Shown here one piece after another: positions 21,693 through 33,528 of a stretch of DNA of 64,000 bases; the first letter of the stretch is position 1; each line of letters begins with the position of its first letter. This stretch comes from Pollenia angustigena (Eukaryota; Arthropoda; Insecta; Diptera; Polleniidae), in NCBI GenBank assembly GCA_930367215.1, contig OV884057.1:246600830-246664829 (forward strand), read 5' to 3'. The notes under the pieces were generated by a model that searched no databases, had not been told where the DNA came from, and saw nothing but the letters and a program-made list of their open reading frames with translations. Made by a program: the position numbers and the translations under genes.

Positions 21693-21960
21693 CGTTTTGC
21701 ACAAATTCGTTCTATCTTGATCGGTCCATAATTGAGCATAGGCCCTTTATAAAGTCGACTCTCGAAAAATACTTAAGTGTGCCTAAAACCGTTTCAAATA
21801 ATTCTGTTTTTGTAAATATTAGTCTGTCACAGTTTTGAATGACGAGAAATAACCCAGTCAACTTTCGTGAAGATTGGTCCGTAATGTACTATAGACCCCA
21901 TTAAAAGCCCACTCCAAAAATATTTTAACTGTCGGTGGAGGGTATTAAAGATTCGGCTCC

Positions 21961-22417
21961 CATGCCTTCCGAACAATATTTTTGTCCGGCCAAAAATTTT
22001 TTTATATTGAGATTGACGTCTTACTTTTGAGAGGGAGGGAAAAATTATTTGGCTCGGCAACTTTTTCTTGAATTGGCTTAATTTTAATTTTTGTTCCGAA
22101 CAAAATGAACTAAGTTGCCACTTTTTTTAATTTGTACATAAAAGTTGAAATCATTGTTTTTTTTTTTTTTTGCTGAATAATTAAATAAAAAAAATTAATA
22201 AAACAACTTTTCTTTTTTCGCCCATTTTCTTTAACTCACTTAGAAAACCATTCAATATAAGTAGTTTGCTAGTTGTGCTGCCATCTTGTTTAATTGTTTA
22301 CATCTGTAAACCATGTGGTAGCTTTTTTCCGGACAAATTTTCCGAAATGGGTGAATGTTCTGCAAAACACTCTCAGTAAAATTATTCTCCGGACAAAAAT
22401 ATTGTTCTGAACGCATG
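21961..22417. mobile_element. TIR element, approximately 457 bp
   Basis: Left end catgccttccgaacaatatt + tttgtccgg and right end ccggacaaaaatattgttct + gaacgcatg are inverted with two mismatches over about 29 bp. No clear target duplication was seen and the interior is AT-rich, so class is undetermined. Confidence 0.7.
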
Positions 22418-23739
22418 AATGAATCCACCTTGAATTGCTACGATTTTTTTTCAATTTTGCAAAATCAGAGTTAAAAAAATTAAAAAACTTTTATAATAAA
22501 AAAAATTTTAATTACTGAGAATTCAAATAATTCATAAATTTAAAGAAGAAAATGTAATTAAAACTTCCGTAAAATAAATAAAAATTAAAAGAAAAGTAAG
22601 TTCCACAAAAATATTAAATAAATAAAAAAGTCGCTTAAATTGAAAAAAGCACCTAAATGTTTTTATCTAAATTTGTGTATTATATTAGATTTAAATCTCA
22701 CTAAAAATTAATGTACACATAAACCAACCGTACATTGAACTAAATATACTTGTCATTTTCTATGGTTAATTTGGAAAAAAAAATCTGAAAAAAATCCATT
22801 TTAAAATAAAGAAAAAACAAAATAAAACATGCCAAACAAAAACCCCAAACTAAAAGCCATAAAAAGTTGATCTCACGTTTTACCAACCAACCAAAGGAAA
22901 AAATGTTACAAAAATTATATAATTTTTACAAACTACCACACACACACACATACACAAACAGTCACTCACACACATTAAATACTGGGATTTCGTTACCACA
23001 TTCAGCCTGCTCAGGTTTGTGAGATGTAAAATGTGAAATAATACAAACGTTTGCCTACTCTTGCATATTTATGCAATTAAAATTGTAAATTCAACACTCG
23101 TACATTAAAAAATATAAAATTTATAAAAAAAAAAGAAAAAATAATAAATTAAAAAAGGGTTGTTAGGTTTTTTGTCGATTTTTTTTATCAAATAATAAAA
23201 ATGTTACAAAAACAAAATAAATGAAACATTTTTAAGTTACGAATGAATATTCTATTTAAATGTGTACAACTCGTAGTACTCGTTGCTGCACCCTGCAACA
23301 TTCATTCACCAGTTCGTTTGTGTTTGTAGTTGTATGTATAATGGAAATAAACTAATATTTAATAATTTAAATTATTTCACTTTTTCCTTCTGTATTTGCA
23401 CACACACGCACACCTATACAATCATATATTTAGAGATTTTTTTATAAAAATTTTTTTGTATGTTGCATATGGGAGAATGTATGTGTATGTATGTAAATAA
23501 ATTTATATGACATATTTCTAAATATTTATACAAAATTTCTATGCAATCAGCAGAAATATTAGGGAGGTAACCAATAATATTAAACAAAGAATATCGTCAC
23601 GAAAAAACATTAATTGCTGATATAAAATGTCTGAACAAAATTCATTTGTTTTGAAAAACTTATCGATGCCAAAATTGTTTCATAAACCAATTTCAGACTA
23701 TCGCGTCATGTCTCTGCAATAATCTTCGTATTTTATTTT
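22418..23739. other. Very AT-rich interval
   Basis: Long A/T tracts, a small CA patch near 22938-22975 and none of the coding or TIR signals seen elsewhere. Confidence 0.6.
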
Positions 23740-24825
23740 AGTGTCCCTTCGAAAACTTGTTAGCGTTCAGATGTTACGTTTTTTGTGGCAAGCTACAATT
23801 GGACGTTTACGTTATTCAGATTTTTCTTAATAAAATGTTACGCTATCAGAAATTTTCTTTAGAAAACGTTACGTCATTAAGAATTGCACACAAAGAAGAT
23901 TTGTCTATAGAAAACGTTACGTTATTAAAAGTTCTTAAAGAAAACCTTACGTTAACCTAAATTTTTCTATAGAAAACGTTATGTTTTTAAGAAACGTTAC
24001 GTTACGACTTTTTTGATAGCAAAATTTTTTATTAAAAGTTATTACACCGGTTTTTATTTTTGCTCTCAATCCATTTATAAAATAAATTATGAGAAACTTT
24101 TTCAAGTTTTGCTAAAGAAATTATTACGTTTTCAAAACTTGTCCATAAAAACGTTACGTTATTAACATTTTCTATCGAAAACTTCACGCTCTTAATATTT
24201 TTTTTTTTTTTTAACATGTTACGTTTTTAAGATTTGTTTGTAGAAAACGCTACTTTAATAAAACAAGTTTGCCTATAAGATTTTTCTGTAGGAACTTTAC
24301 GTTATAAAATTGTTTTATATAAAAAACCATACTTTTCTAAGAATTTTAATACAAAAAATTATATTTTGAAAAATTTTGAATTAAGCCATGCGTTAGAAAT
24401 TATAACGTCATGAAAATTTGTCCATAAAGACGTTAAGTTATTAAAATTTTCTTTTGAAAATTTCACGCTATTTAGATTTTTTTATAACAACATGATACGT
24501 TTTTATGACTTGTTTTTAGAAAACGCTACTTTAATAAAATAAGTTTGTCTATAAGATTTTTCTGTAGGAACTTTACGTTATAAAAATTTTTAAAATAAAA
24601 AACGTTACAGTTTTTAAAATTTTAATACAAAAAATAAAATTTTTAAAAATTTGTAATTCAATCCTTGCGTTAGAAATTATTACGACATCAAAATTTGTCC
24701 ATAAAAACGTTAGGTTATTAACATTTTCTATTGAAAACTTCACGCTACTAAGATTTTTTACAAAAACATGATACGTCTTTACGATTTGCTTGTAAAAACT
24801 TTACTTTATAATAAACTAGCTTAAC
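23740..24825. repeat. Minisatellite 2, first segment
   Basis: Degenerate tandem copies of about 30 bp built around tctatagaaaacgttacgtt + attaagattt. A larger duplication of roughly 300 bp is superimposed (aaatttgtccataaa + acgtta... at about 24415 and 24695). The array stops abruptly where the ACTAGCT-type element begins and resumes at 29191. Confidence 0.85.
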
Positions 24826-25726
24826 CCGGTGCGATTCGCTACACTGCTTTAACCACTTCTTCAGTTGAGAGATATTTTATAAACATAAGTTCAACAAAAT
24901 GCATGCAGCGGCTCTTATTAATATTTCTATATATGAGGGGTACTGCTCCTCCTCTGTCTACCCCGCCCATTTCTTAAGTTCTTAAGATATGCGATATTAA
25001 ACATTGGCGTCCTATGGGGGTACCACTTCCCCCGCTGCTATTTTATTTAAATTTTGGGGCTCAGAAGATCCTACTACGAAAAGTTCAACAAAATGCGTGC
25101 AGCGGCTCTTATTAATATTTTTATCTATGAGGGGAACTGCTCCTCCTCTGTCCACCACGCCCATTACTATATTGAAATTTAGAGTTTGCTATAATAGTAG
25201 ATTTAACTACGTTTGAAGACTCTCCCTTTAATAGTTCTTCAGTTGAGCGATATTTAATATATGCATCCTATGGGCAGTATTCTCCCCTTGCGCTTTATTT
25301 GTATTTTCAAAAGTGTAGTATACCATAAGAGTGACTTCTACAAAGTTTGAACATTCTCACTGTAACAGTTCTTAAGATATGCGATATCAAACATTGGCGT
25401 CCTAAGGGGGGAACCACTTCCCCCGGTGCTATTTTATTTCAGTTTTGGGGCTCAGAAGATCCTACTACTGTGAGGTCGGAATTTATATACATACATATGT
25501 TTAATTTATAACTTGTTTATTTGTTTTGTTTTAAATATATAGTAGGTTTTGAAAATTAATCAATTTGAATTTTCTATGAAAATTTTCATTTATAAAGAAA
25601 ATTTTCAAATATAAAGACAGTTTATTTTCAATAAATAGAAAATATAATTTTTGAATAATTGAAGTTATAAAATTTATACGGAATAATAGCTAAATTTGGA
25701 ACGTAATTAGAATTTAATATAATATA

Positions 25727-26233
25727 GGGTACGTTCGTAAATGCAGTTGTTGCGCATCATCTGCGCATTAGTAAAGTTTAATGTTCGTAAATGCATCACT
25801 TGTAAAAAACTTGGCATTACTTTCACGTGTAAAACGTTTTTTTATGCAGTGATGCTGCAGCTCTGCAGCAAATGTTTACAATTATTGCATCAGTTAATTT
25901 TCTGATGCAGTAACTTTTAACATAAAAGAAATCGTTTTATTTTTCTTTTTTGATGCTTTTTCTTATAATTTATAAGAAATGTGACTCTTTTTGGTCCAAT
26001 ATTTTCAATTAAATTTGCAATCGGTATTGTTTATAACTTTTTTTTATAATTTTTTGTGTTCGCTTATAAAACTTTTAAAATGTAGCTCATGTTCAAAAAT
26101 TCAATTTTAAACAGCTGTTGTGCAGTAAAACAGCATCAGCATCACAAGCGCAACTGGTGATCACGCATCAGCAACAAAATATTGCATCACTGCAGCAGTG
26201 ATACACAGTTTTGATGCATTTACGAACGTACCC
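25727..26233. mobile_element. 507-bp MITE with perfect 19-bp TIR
   Basis: gggtacgttcgtaaatgca at the left and its exact reverse complement at the right. ATA follows and precedes as a possible 3-bp duplication. Both subterminal regions are rich in tgcagc/gatgca motifs. No coding capacity. Superfamily uncertain (a 3-bp target would favour PIF/Harbinger). Confidence 0.88.
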
Positions 26234-27264
26234 ATAATTCACGCGGGGAAAAATTCAGAGATAAGGTAAATATTCTATTGTCTTTAGGCTTTGCTATACG
26301 TTAATTTTTTTTATATATATGTATAACAATTATGTTTTATAGAATCGGAAGATTGACAAACATTTTACTGGAAAGAAAATATCATACATGTATATGAAAA
26401 GAAAAAGTTGTTTTTTATTTGCCAAATTGTATGCAAAGGACAACGAGCTATAAGAATACCTTTCGTGGGGGATTTTCCCAACAGAGCCGAGGGATTACGG
26501 TTTTATTAGCTTAAGATTTCCCACGGAACTGGGCTTGGCAAATTTCCGTTTTTATTCTGATCGATGCATTACATTAAAAGTGTTCCTATTTTGTTTTCCA
26601 TAAAGAATTTATAAGATAGTGGTTATTTTGAATTGGCAATAGTTTAAATGATATCAAGCTATTAATAACGTTAAATGTCGTGATTTTTATTTTGTTTTTA
26701 AATTCAAATATTTGTTTTTTTTTTAACTTTGTTTTTTTTGTTTAAAATTTATATTTAGTAATTTAAAAGTGTTTCACTCGCTAACCTCACAAACAATTAT
26801 ACAAATCTGCATAATTTTTCCAATTTAAAGTGGAGTAACAAATTATGTAACTCAAAATGAGACTCGTAAATCAGGCCTGAAAACAACGAGGGACATCCGG
26901 TGAGTTTGGTTAAGTTTTGTTTTAAATTGGAATTTTAATACACTTAAAATTTTTATTTTTTTTGTTTTTATTTTTATTTAATTACAAGTGGAAACATATG
27001 AATTAAAAGGAAAAATAAATAAGTAAAAATAATATATTAAAGTTATTTATGTTTTTATAAATACATATTATTATTTATTTATTTTTTTTTTTATCCCACT
27101 ATTACAATATAAATAATGACCAAAATTTAAGTTTTGTTTTTTTTATGCTTAAATTTGCCCAGCAAAAACTTACATTGCAAAGTAATGAGTTAAAAAGCTA
27201 ATATAACGACTCTTCACTACTTATACATTGGCATTTTAACTCATTATTTTAACACGGTGATGTC
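26234..27264. other. AT-rich interior of the composite repeat
   Basis: No recognisable coding or TIR structure. gtgggggattttcccaacag near 26467 and gatttcccacggaactgggc near 26514 are partly inverted relative to each other. Confidence 0.45.
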
Positions 27265-27399
27265 ATTGGAGGCAAGTACTTACCACCCTCGCTTACAAAT
27301 AGGGAGTTAAATAAGTCATTACCACATTCGCTTACAAATAGGGACTTAAATAAGTTATTACTCTGATGTCACCAAAATTACAACTAACATGTCATGACT

Positions 27400-27609
27400 T
27401 TAAAAAAAATTTTTTTTATTATTTTTTTTAAATTATTTTTTTTCTATTTTTTCTTATTTTATTTTACTTTACTTTATGTTTTTTTTCTAATTTTTCTATT
27501 TTTTCTTATTTTATTTTACTTTGTTTTATTTTTTCTGTCTCTGGCGGGATTCGATCGCGCAACCTCGGTGCTGATAGACTAGCTCACTACCAGCTAGTCT
27601 ACCGGGGCA
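27400..27609 (-). mobile_element. tRNA-headed SINE (family 1), minus strand
   Basis: Poly-T stretch (tail) at 27400-27535, then the reverse complement of the family-1 head: tctggcgggattcgatcgcg and tagtctaccggggca. Box B-like and box A-like motifs are preserved. Confidence 0.82.
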
Positions 27610-27852
27610 GTGTAGTTTTTGTATAAAAAAAACGATGTATTTTACTCAATTAAGAGCGTAAATATGAGATTAAATTATTGGAGGCAACTACTTACCACCC
27701 TCGCTTACAAATAGGGAGTTAAATAAGTCATTACCACATTCGCTTACAAATAGGGAGTTAAATAAGTCATTACCACATTCGCTTACAAATAGGGACTTAA
27801 ATAAGTTATTACTCCGATGTCACCAAAATTACAACTAACATGTCATGACTTT

Positions 27853-28051
27853 AAAAAAAATTTTTTTTTATTATTTTTTTTAAATTATTTTTTTTTCTAT
27901 TTTTTCCTTTTTTATTTTACTTAACTTTATGTTCTTTTTCTATTTTTTCTTATTTTATTTTATTTTATTTTTTTTTCTGTCTCTGGCGGGATTCGATCGC
28001 GCAACCTCGGTGCTGATAGACTAGCTCACTACCAGCTAGTCTACCGGGGCA
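27853..28051 (-). mobile_element. tRNA-headed SINE (family 1), duplicated copy
   Basis: Nearly identical to 27400-27609, including the head and a T-rich tail of slightly different length. It was copied by the surrounding tandem duplication, not by an independent insertion. Confidence 0.82.
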
Positions 28052-28290
28052 GTGTAGTTTTTGTATAAAAAAAACGATGTTTTTTACTCAATTAAGAGCG
28101 TAAATATGAGATTAAATTATTGGAGGCAACTACTTACCACCCTCGCTTACAAATAGGGAGTTAAATAAGTCATTACCGCATTCGCTTACAAATAGGGAGT
28201 TAAATAAGTCATTACCACCTTCGCTTACAAATAGGGACTTAAATAACTTATTACTCCGATGTCACCAAAATTACAACTAACATGTCATGA

Positions 28291-28740
28291 CTATAAAATT
28301 TCAGTACAGCATAATTTTTCATATTCAAATTTATTACAAATTGTTTTTTATTTATAATAAAAAAAAAAACAAATTGTAAGAACAAATGTTTTAAATCAAT
28401 TTGTATTAGATTTGAAAGAACTTCAACCGTAGATGCATTTTATTACGAATGAATTATAAATTTCGTTAATCAACTCATACACAAGTACTTAGGTATCAGA
28501 TTATATGTCAGCCATTACCAAACTACTTCTATGTAATGCAGATGGTATGAAGTAGTCATTGAAAAGTAAGTTGTTCAGTAATGGCAAGTCATTACCAAGT
28601 TTTTACTGGGTGGTTATTATGTTAAACACTTTAGCAATATAAATAATTAATACTTTTATCCAATCATTATCTCAGTTATTTTGTTTATATCTCAAAAATA
28701 ATAATTAATTTTGTTTACCATCGGAAAATTTAACTTAGTT
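28291..28740. other. AT-rich segment, nothing recognised
   Basis: Lies inside the composite repeat after the SINE-bearing duplication; no coding similarity. Confidence 0.45.
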
Positions 28741-29190
28741 TTGTTAATATACCGATACTTTCCCGTAAGAATGTATTAAGCGACACTTTTTTCGAAAATG
28801 ATTTTTTGATGTGGAACTATACTAGAAGTTAAGCGCCACATTTTGGCCTGGGTTTCGCCAAATTCATCCCAAATTTCCCTGAGCACGGCCGGATTCATAG
28901 GTAGCCCAGTTTCCTGAAAGGTAGGGCCCTCAGTGGTGGTTCGTCACTCTACCAAAAGTGCAACAAAATGCGTGCAGTGGCTCTTAAGAAATGAGATATT
29001 TAATATTGGCATCCAATGTTGGTACCATTCCCCTGCCCCTATTGAAAAAATAAGTAGCCTATTTTATTTTTAGGGCTCACGTGATGTTACTGTAAAAATT
29101 TCAAGAAAATTGGTTCAGTAGTTTACTATAAGCCAACAAACAAACAAACAAACAAACAAACATACAAACATTTTCAATTTTTATATGTAT

Positions 29191-29605
29191 ATATAGATTT
29201 CTAATAAAAAACGTTGCGTTTCTTAAGTTTGTCTATACGATTTTTTTTTTTGTAGAAAACGTTATTAATATGTATTAACAAAAAAAATAATAAATTTCAT
29301 AAGATTTTTCTATAGAAAAGTTTAAATATTATGTTTTTCAAAGTTTTCTATAGAAAAATAACACGACTTTAAGGGTGCGTTTTCATAAATAATCTTACGT
29401 TTGAATGATTTTTTTTAAAGAAAACCTTTCTTTTTTTAAGATTTTTCAATAGTAAAGTTTACGTTTGGAGGATTTATGGTTAAACAAATTTAAGTTTTAA
29501 TAATTTTTGTTAAGAAAAATTGACGTTTAAAAGATCGCTCTTGAGAAAATTTTTAATTCATAAAATTTTTCTATAGAAAAACTTACGTTTTAAAGGATTT
29601 TTTCT
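29191..29605. repeat. Minisatellite 2, second segment
   Basis: Continues the approximately 30-bp unit (tttctatagaaaa + cgttacgtt variants, e.g. ttctatagaaaaacttacgt near 29570). It is separated from the first segment by the composite repeat and from the third by the TA-flanked element. Confidence 0.78.
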
Positions 29606-29607
29606 TA

Positions 29608-30818
29608 CACACAAAAAAAATCATAGGACAAATTAGCTAAAAATATCGTATAAGTTTATATAAGCGCAAGGGTAGCATGGCAGTAGCAACGTTTTTTAGG
29701 TAATATAACTAATAACTTAGGTAATTTCCATGTTCGAAAAAGTATCTAAAAATTTTGTTAAAATAACTTAAAAACTACCAATGATAGCAATGTGAATTCA
29801 TGGTTTTATGATTGGTAATATATCCATAAAGAAACGTAATTTTATATTTTTATTTTTGGAAAATTATCTAAGTCAAATTTTGTAGAAGAACATAAATTGA
29901 AACATAATTTTCCTAAGTTATTATAATTGTATGCATGTATGTACATATTTATGCATATACAAGTATGCAATTAAACATGATGATATACACTAAAACATTA
30001 TTGCAAATTTAAAGTTAACTTCTTATAATGTTGTAATAAAAAAACATATATGAAATACATATATAAACATATATATAGTCATTATTTGCAATTCTTCAGA
30101 GATTTGATAGGTTTGATTGATGTTTTTGTTTAAGTACTTGATTTTATAGTATTTTTAAATCACCAATCACCAGGTAAAAGTATATGTATAGTAAATCTTC
30201 ATAACTGGCAATTGTTCTCGAATTTTCGTGAAATATTACAGGAATACTTTTATTACACCTTTTCAGATTTAAATGGTAAAGCAAACTGTCGCTCGAATAA
30301 AGGTTTGTTTGCATTTATGTTATCTTTATTATCTTGAATTTGTAAACAGAGATACATTTTGAAAGTGATTCTCTTAATTAGATGCCAGGATTGTGTTTAA
30401 CTTGACTTTTATGATTAGTTTTCCTTGTTTGATTCTTGAAATATCTTCTAATGAATTTTTGAATCTAAAAAGTATATATTTTATTTAACTTACAGATGTT
30501 TTATAATTAAATTAAGAAAGTTTTATTTATACATACCTATAAAATTTTTATACACGTAGTTTGCTTTTTTTAAATTTAATTTAAACGTTTGTTCCACTAA
30601 AAATTCCTATTGACAATAAAATAAAATAGAACTTCATATATTATAAATTTCGAAGAAGATACCTAACTCGATTAGTAATATTAACAAAAATGTTGGGTAA
30701 TACTTCTTGTATATATTACCAATTAGTTTAGGTAATTAAACTTAGTTTTTAATTTCTATATAAATTGAAATTGCCTATGCACGCCTTGGTAAAATTACCT
30801 AAATTATTTTTTTGTGTG
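29608..30818. mobile_element. 1.2-kb TA-flanked element with CACACAAAA ends
   Basis: cacacaaaaaaaatcatagg at the left against aaattatttttttgtgtg at the right, with TA on both sides (29606-29607, 30819-30820). The interior shows repeated ttaggtaat / attaccta motifs near both ends (29697, 29715, 30688 and 30725). No coding capacity. It splits minisatellite 2. Confidence 0.72.
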
Positions 30819-30960
30819 TACGAAAATTTAAATTTTGATGTTTTTTTTTATTATTAAAAAATTTTGAAGATTTTGTTTTATAGAAAAATTTATGTTTTTT
30901 TTAGCTTTTCTATAAAAAAAAAAATTTCGCTTGGAAGAAATTTAATTATTTTTCTGTTAG
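30819..30960. repeat. Minisatellite 2, third segment
   Basis: Degenerate units (gttttatagaaaaatttatg, cttttctataaaaaaaaaaa) continue the array seen before 29606. Confidence 0.6.
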
Positions 30961-32297
30961 TGGAATTTCTAACATCCTTAATTTTGCCATTTAGTTTGTA
31001 TATGTGTGCCTATGTGTAATAACATTTTTATATGGGAATGTATGGATGTGTTTGTGTGCTAAGATTTGCATGTTACGATTGTATTAAGTGTGTCTTTCTT
31101 GTCAATTTCATTTTTGTTATGATACATAAAATTTCATTTATGTCACAATTTACATATTTTACATGATTGACATTTTCTTACATTCGTATAGAGAACCAAT
31201 ACTTACACATACACACACAAGCACAGATACACAAATAAATAAATGCAAGAAACATTTAGAAATGATAAATGTTTGTATTGCACATTTAAAGTTGTTCTTC
31301 TCACAGAAACATACAACTAGACACGTAGAATTTTATTGAGAAATGTCGATTTATGTCATAAAAATCCTTTAGATTCTACAGATTTATTATTATATCCTGT
31401 ATTGTCTTACTGAATATTTAATATAATTGAATTTTTATATTTTATTTTTTCTAGACATAAATAGAGAATAAAATCTGTGGCATTTTGACAAAATACCTTA
31501 AGTCAAATTTAAAAAGTTGAAAAAAATGTTGTTAATAATACGAATTTTGATTCAAAAAACATTTTTGTTTACGTTTTTCAAATTTTGTATTTTAAACGAA
31601 ATTTTTCTTTAATTTTGGTTTATTTTATTATTTGAGGGGAATGATTAATTCAGCAAGTTTTCTTTAAAAAAAACAGTTTTGCTATCTTATCTCGACTTAA
31701 GATGTTTTGTCAAAATGCCACAGAAATAATGCTAAAGATAAAAATATAACACATATGCACAAACATACATACATATAGGTACATTACATATGTATGTAGT
31801 TGTTGTTAATGTTGTATTTGTATTCAAATTTGTGATACAGTATCAACGTTCATTTTAAATTTATTTATGGTAATAAGATTTTATTTATTGTTAAATCTGA
31901 AAATATGAATCGTGAATGACTATTTTCAATGTTTTTATTTCATTATTGATTATGAAAGCGTAGTATTGAAATTTTATGCTCTTTTTTTTTAATGATTTTT
32001 ATAAATAAAATATTTATAAGATTAAAGTTTTTGTATATGTTCTTAAGGTTAGATTCACAATGACAGCAACTTCACAATAAAGAAACAATTTTTTTTTTTT
32101 ATCAAAAAAAAAATGCTTGTGAATTTTGAACAGAAAAAGTACATATTTATTATTATTCTTTAAAACATATTTGGGGGATTCACAAGGTGTGCTATCAAGT
32201 CATATCATCATAATGTCCTAAGCAAAATTTTACTATTTTGTAAAAAATATTGTTGTCTTTGAAACAAAACAAAAATTGCAATGCTGTGTTCGTTGAT
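30961..32297. other. AT-rich interval, nothing recognised
   Basis: A partly inverted pair is visible: cattttgacaaaataccttaag near 31482 and ttaagatgttttgtcaaaat near 31697. This suggests an old TIR element of about 240 bp with ends rtggcattttgacaaaat. Otherwise featureless. Confidence 0.45.
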
Positions 32298-32438
32298 TTG
32301 CCCCGGTAGGCTAGCTGGTAGCGAGCTAATCTATCAGCGCCGAGGTTGCGGGTTCGATTCCCGCCAGAGACTCTGGTTTCTTTCCTGCAGACAAGCATAG
32401 AGCTCGCGGGATTAGCTAAGGAAATTAAAAAAAAAAAC
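32298..32438 (+). mobile_element. tRNA-headed SINE (family 1)
   Basis: gccccggtaggctagctggt (box A) and gttgcgggttcgattcccgc (box B), then the family body (tttctttcctgcagacaagc) and an A-run near 32428-32438. The best-preserved head of the four copies. Confidence 0.85.
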
Positions 32439-32635
32439 TGTACAGTAGAAATCTAAACTATAAGCGGTTGCCCACAGCAGTCATATTTATTTCTTGTAAT
32501 CATTTTAAGACATATGACTTTTCAACTTTATGACTTCCATGTGAATCCCTCAATTGTTAAAATTTAATTTTAAAACTAAAAAAAAATATTATTAACTTCA
32601 TTTATAGTTTTATACAAATTGTTTCTAAAGGGCTC

Positions 32636-33003
32636 TGGAGACTTTCAAATAAACCCGTCAATCAGTGCATATGTGTTAGTGTCGTTTATTTGAGGCTTTT
32701 TTGGAGACGTACAAATAAACCCGTCAATCAACATTTGTAATTTTGATTTCATAGGGTTCGTTTCAAACAATGTCAAGTATTTATATTTTTTTTCTTCCGT
32801 ACATGACAACATACACAAAGCAAATAAAATTTTTTTTGTCAATCACAACTGGAGACTATCAAATAATCAGCCATCAAATAAAAAAATCAAAACTTTTTGA
32901 TTTTCATCAAGCATTGCCGACAACGCGTATGCGTACCCGAAAAAGAACGACTGCACGCACACAACTATGTGATTGATGTATTTATTTGATAGTCTCCCGG
33001 GCG
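32636..33003. mobile_element. TIR element, approximately 370 bp
   Basis: ctggagactttcaaataaac + ccgtcaatca at the left and tgattgatgtatttatttga + tagtctccc at the right are imperfect inverted repeats of about 33 bp. An extra left-end copy lies at 32700-32733 (ggagacgtacaaataaaccc). The target duplication is unclear. Confidence 0.7.
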
Positions 33004-33526
33004 TTTAAAGTAGAAGTAGACTCAATTTAAAAAAAAAAAAAAATGTTTCGAAAAAGTTAAAGGAAAATATATGAAACAAGATGACCCGTGCGAATATTTC
33101 GCACCGTTAGTCGTCATTTTTATAGCATAAAATGAAAATAATTAATAGAAATTTTAGTAACTTCAATACATTTTAAAATATAATTTTAATCAATGAAAAT
33201 ATTAATTTTTCAATTTCAAATTATTTTTCGTCATTAGTGTTAGAAATAAGCTTTAAAATGAGATATCATTCATTAAAATTTAATAAATAAATAAATAAAT
33301 AAATAAAAAAATTTGATGCGGTGGTATGGGAGATATTTGCAACCGACAAAAAAAAGTGCTTTAGAAATAATATATATGATAGTTTGGGAAAAAATAATTG
33401 TTGTTATCATTGTGAACGAAGCTTTAAGAATGAAGTAGAGTGTAACAAAATATAGTTAAAAATTATATTAAATGATTTTATACGTTTATTTAAACAATAA
33501 GTTAAATATAAATATCATCATACATA
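33004..33526. other. AT-rich interval
   Basis: Only an (AAAT)n run near 33285-33305. The motif gtgcgaatatttcgcac near 33089-33105 is a perfect short palindrome. Confidence 0.5.
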
Positions 33527-33528
33527 TA

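Larger units (their letters stand above)
20809..21945. repeat. ATACCCTCCACC dispersed repeat, split by a mariner
   Basis: Left part tataccctccaccacaacta + gtggtgaatgaggg; right part ggtggagggtattaaagatt. The two parts read as the ends of one dispersed fly repeat with the DD41D mariner at 20908-21692 inside it. A related end (ataccctccacc) is at 61262. Confidence 0.55.
27265..28290. repeat. Tandem duplication of an approximately 430-bp unit
   Basis: attggaggcaa + ctacttaccaccctcg begins units at 27265, 27677 and 28119 (spacings 412 and 442). Each unit opens with two or three copies of a subrepeat of about 38 bp (tcgcttacaaatagggagtt + aaataagtcattaccaca). The first two units carry a minus-strand SINE; the third ends where the SINE would begin. 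The SINE therefore inserted before the duplication, or was lost from or never entered the third. Confidence 0.85.
24826..29190 (+). mobile_element. 4.4-kb composite ACTAGCT-type repeat
   Basis: Begins actagcttaacccggtgcga. Internally repetitive: tcttaagatatgcgatat + taaacattggcgtcc near 24980 and 25370, with relatives at 25245 and 28985, and aaaatgcgtgcagcggctct at 24897, 25090 and 28965. It ends ggttcagtagtttactataa + gcc + (aaac)n + atatatagat near 29190. It lies inside minisatellite 2, and itself contains a MITE (25727-26233) and the SINE-bearing duplication (27265-28290). The mobilising superfamily is unknown. Confidence 0.6.

Noticed and set aside
22938..22980. Possible promoter or CA-repeat regulatory region
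   Set aside because: Only a short (CA)n-like patch; nothing else supports a promoter.
27394..27582. 62-residue hydrophobic protein (F, L, Y rich)
   Set aside because: It is the translation of a T-rich SINE tail; low complexity and copied in the neighbouring duplication.
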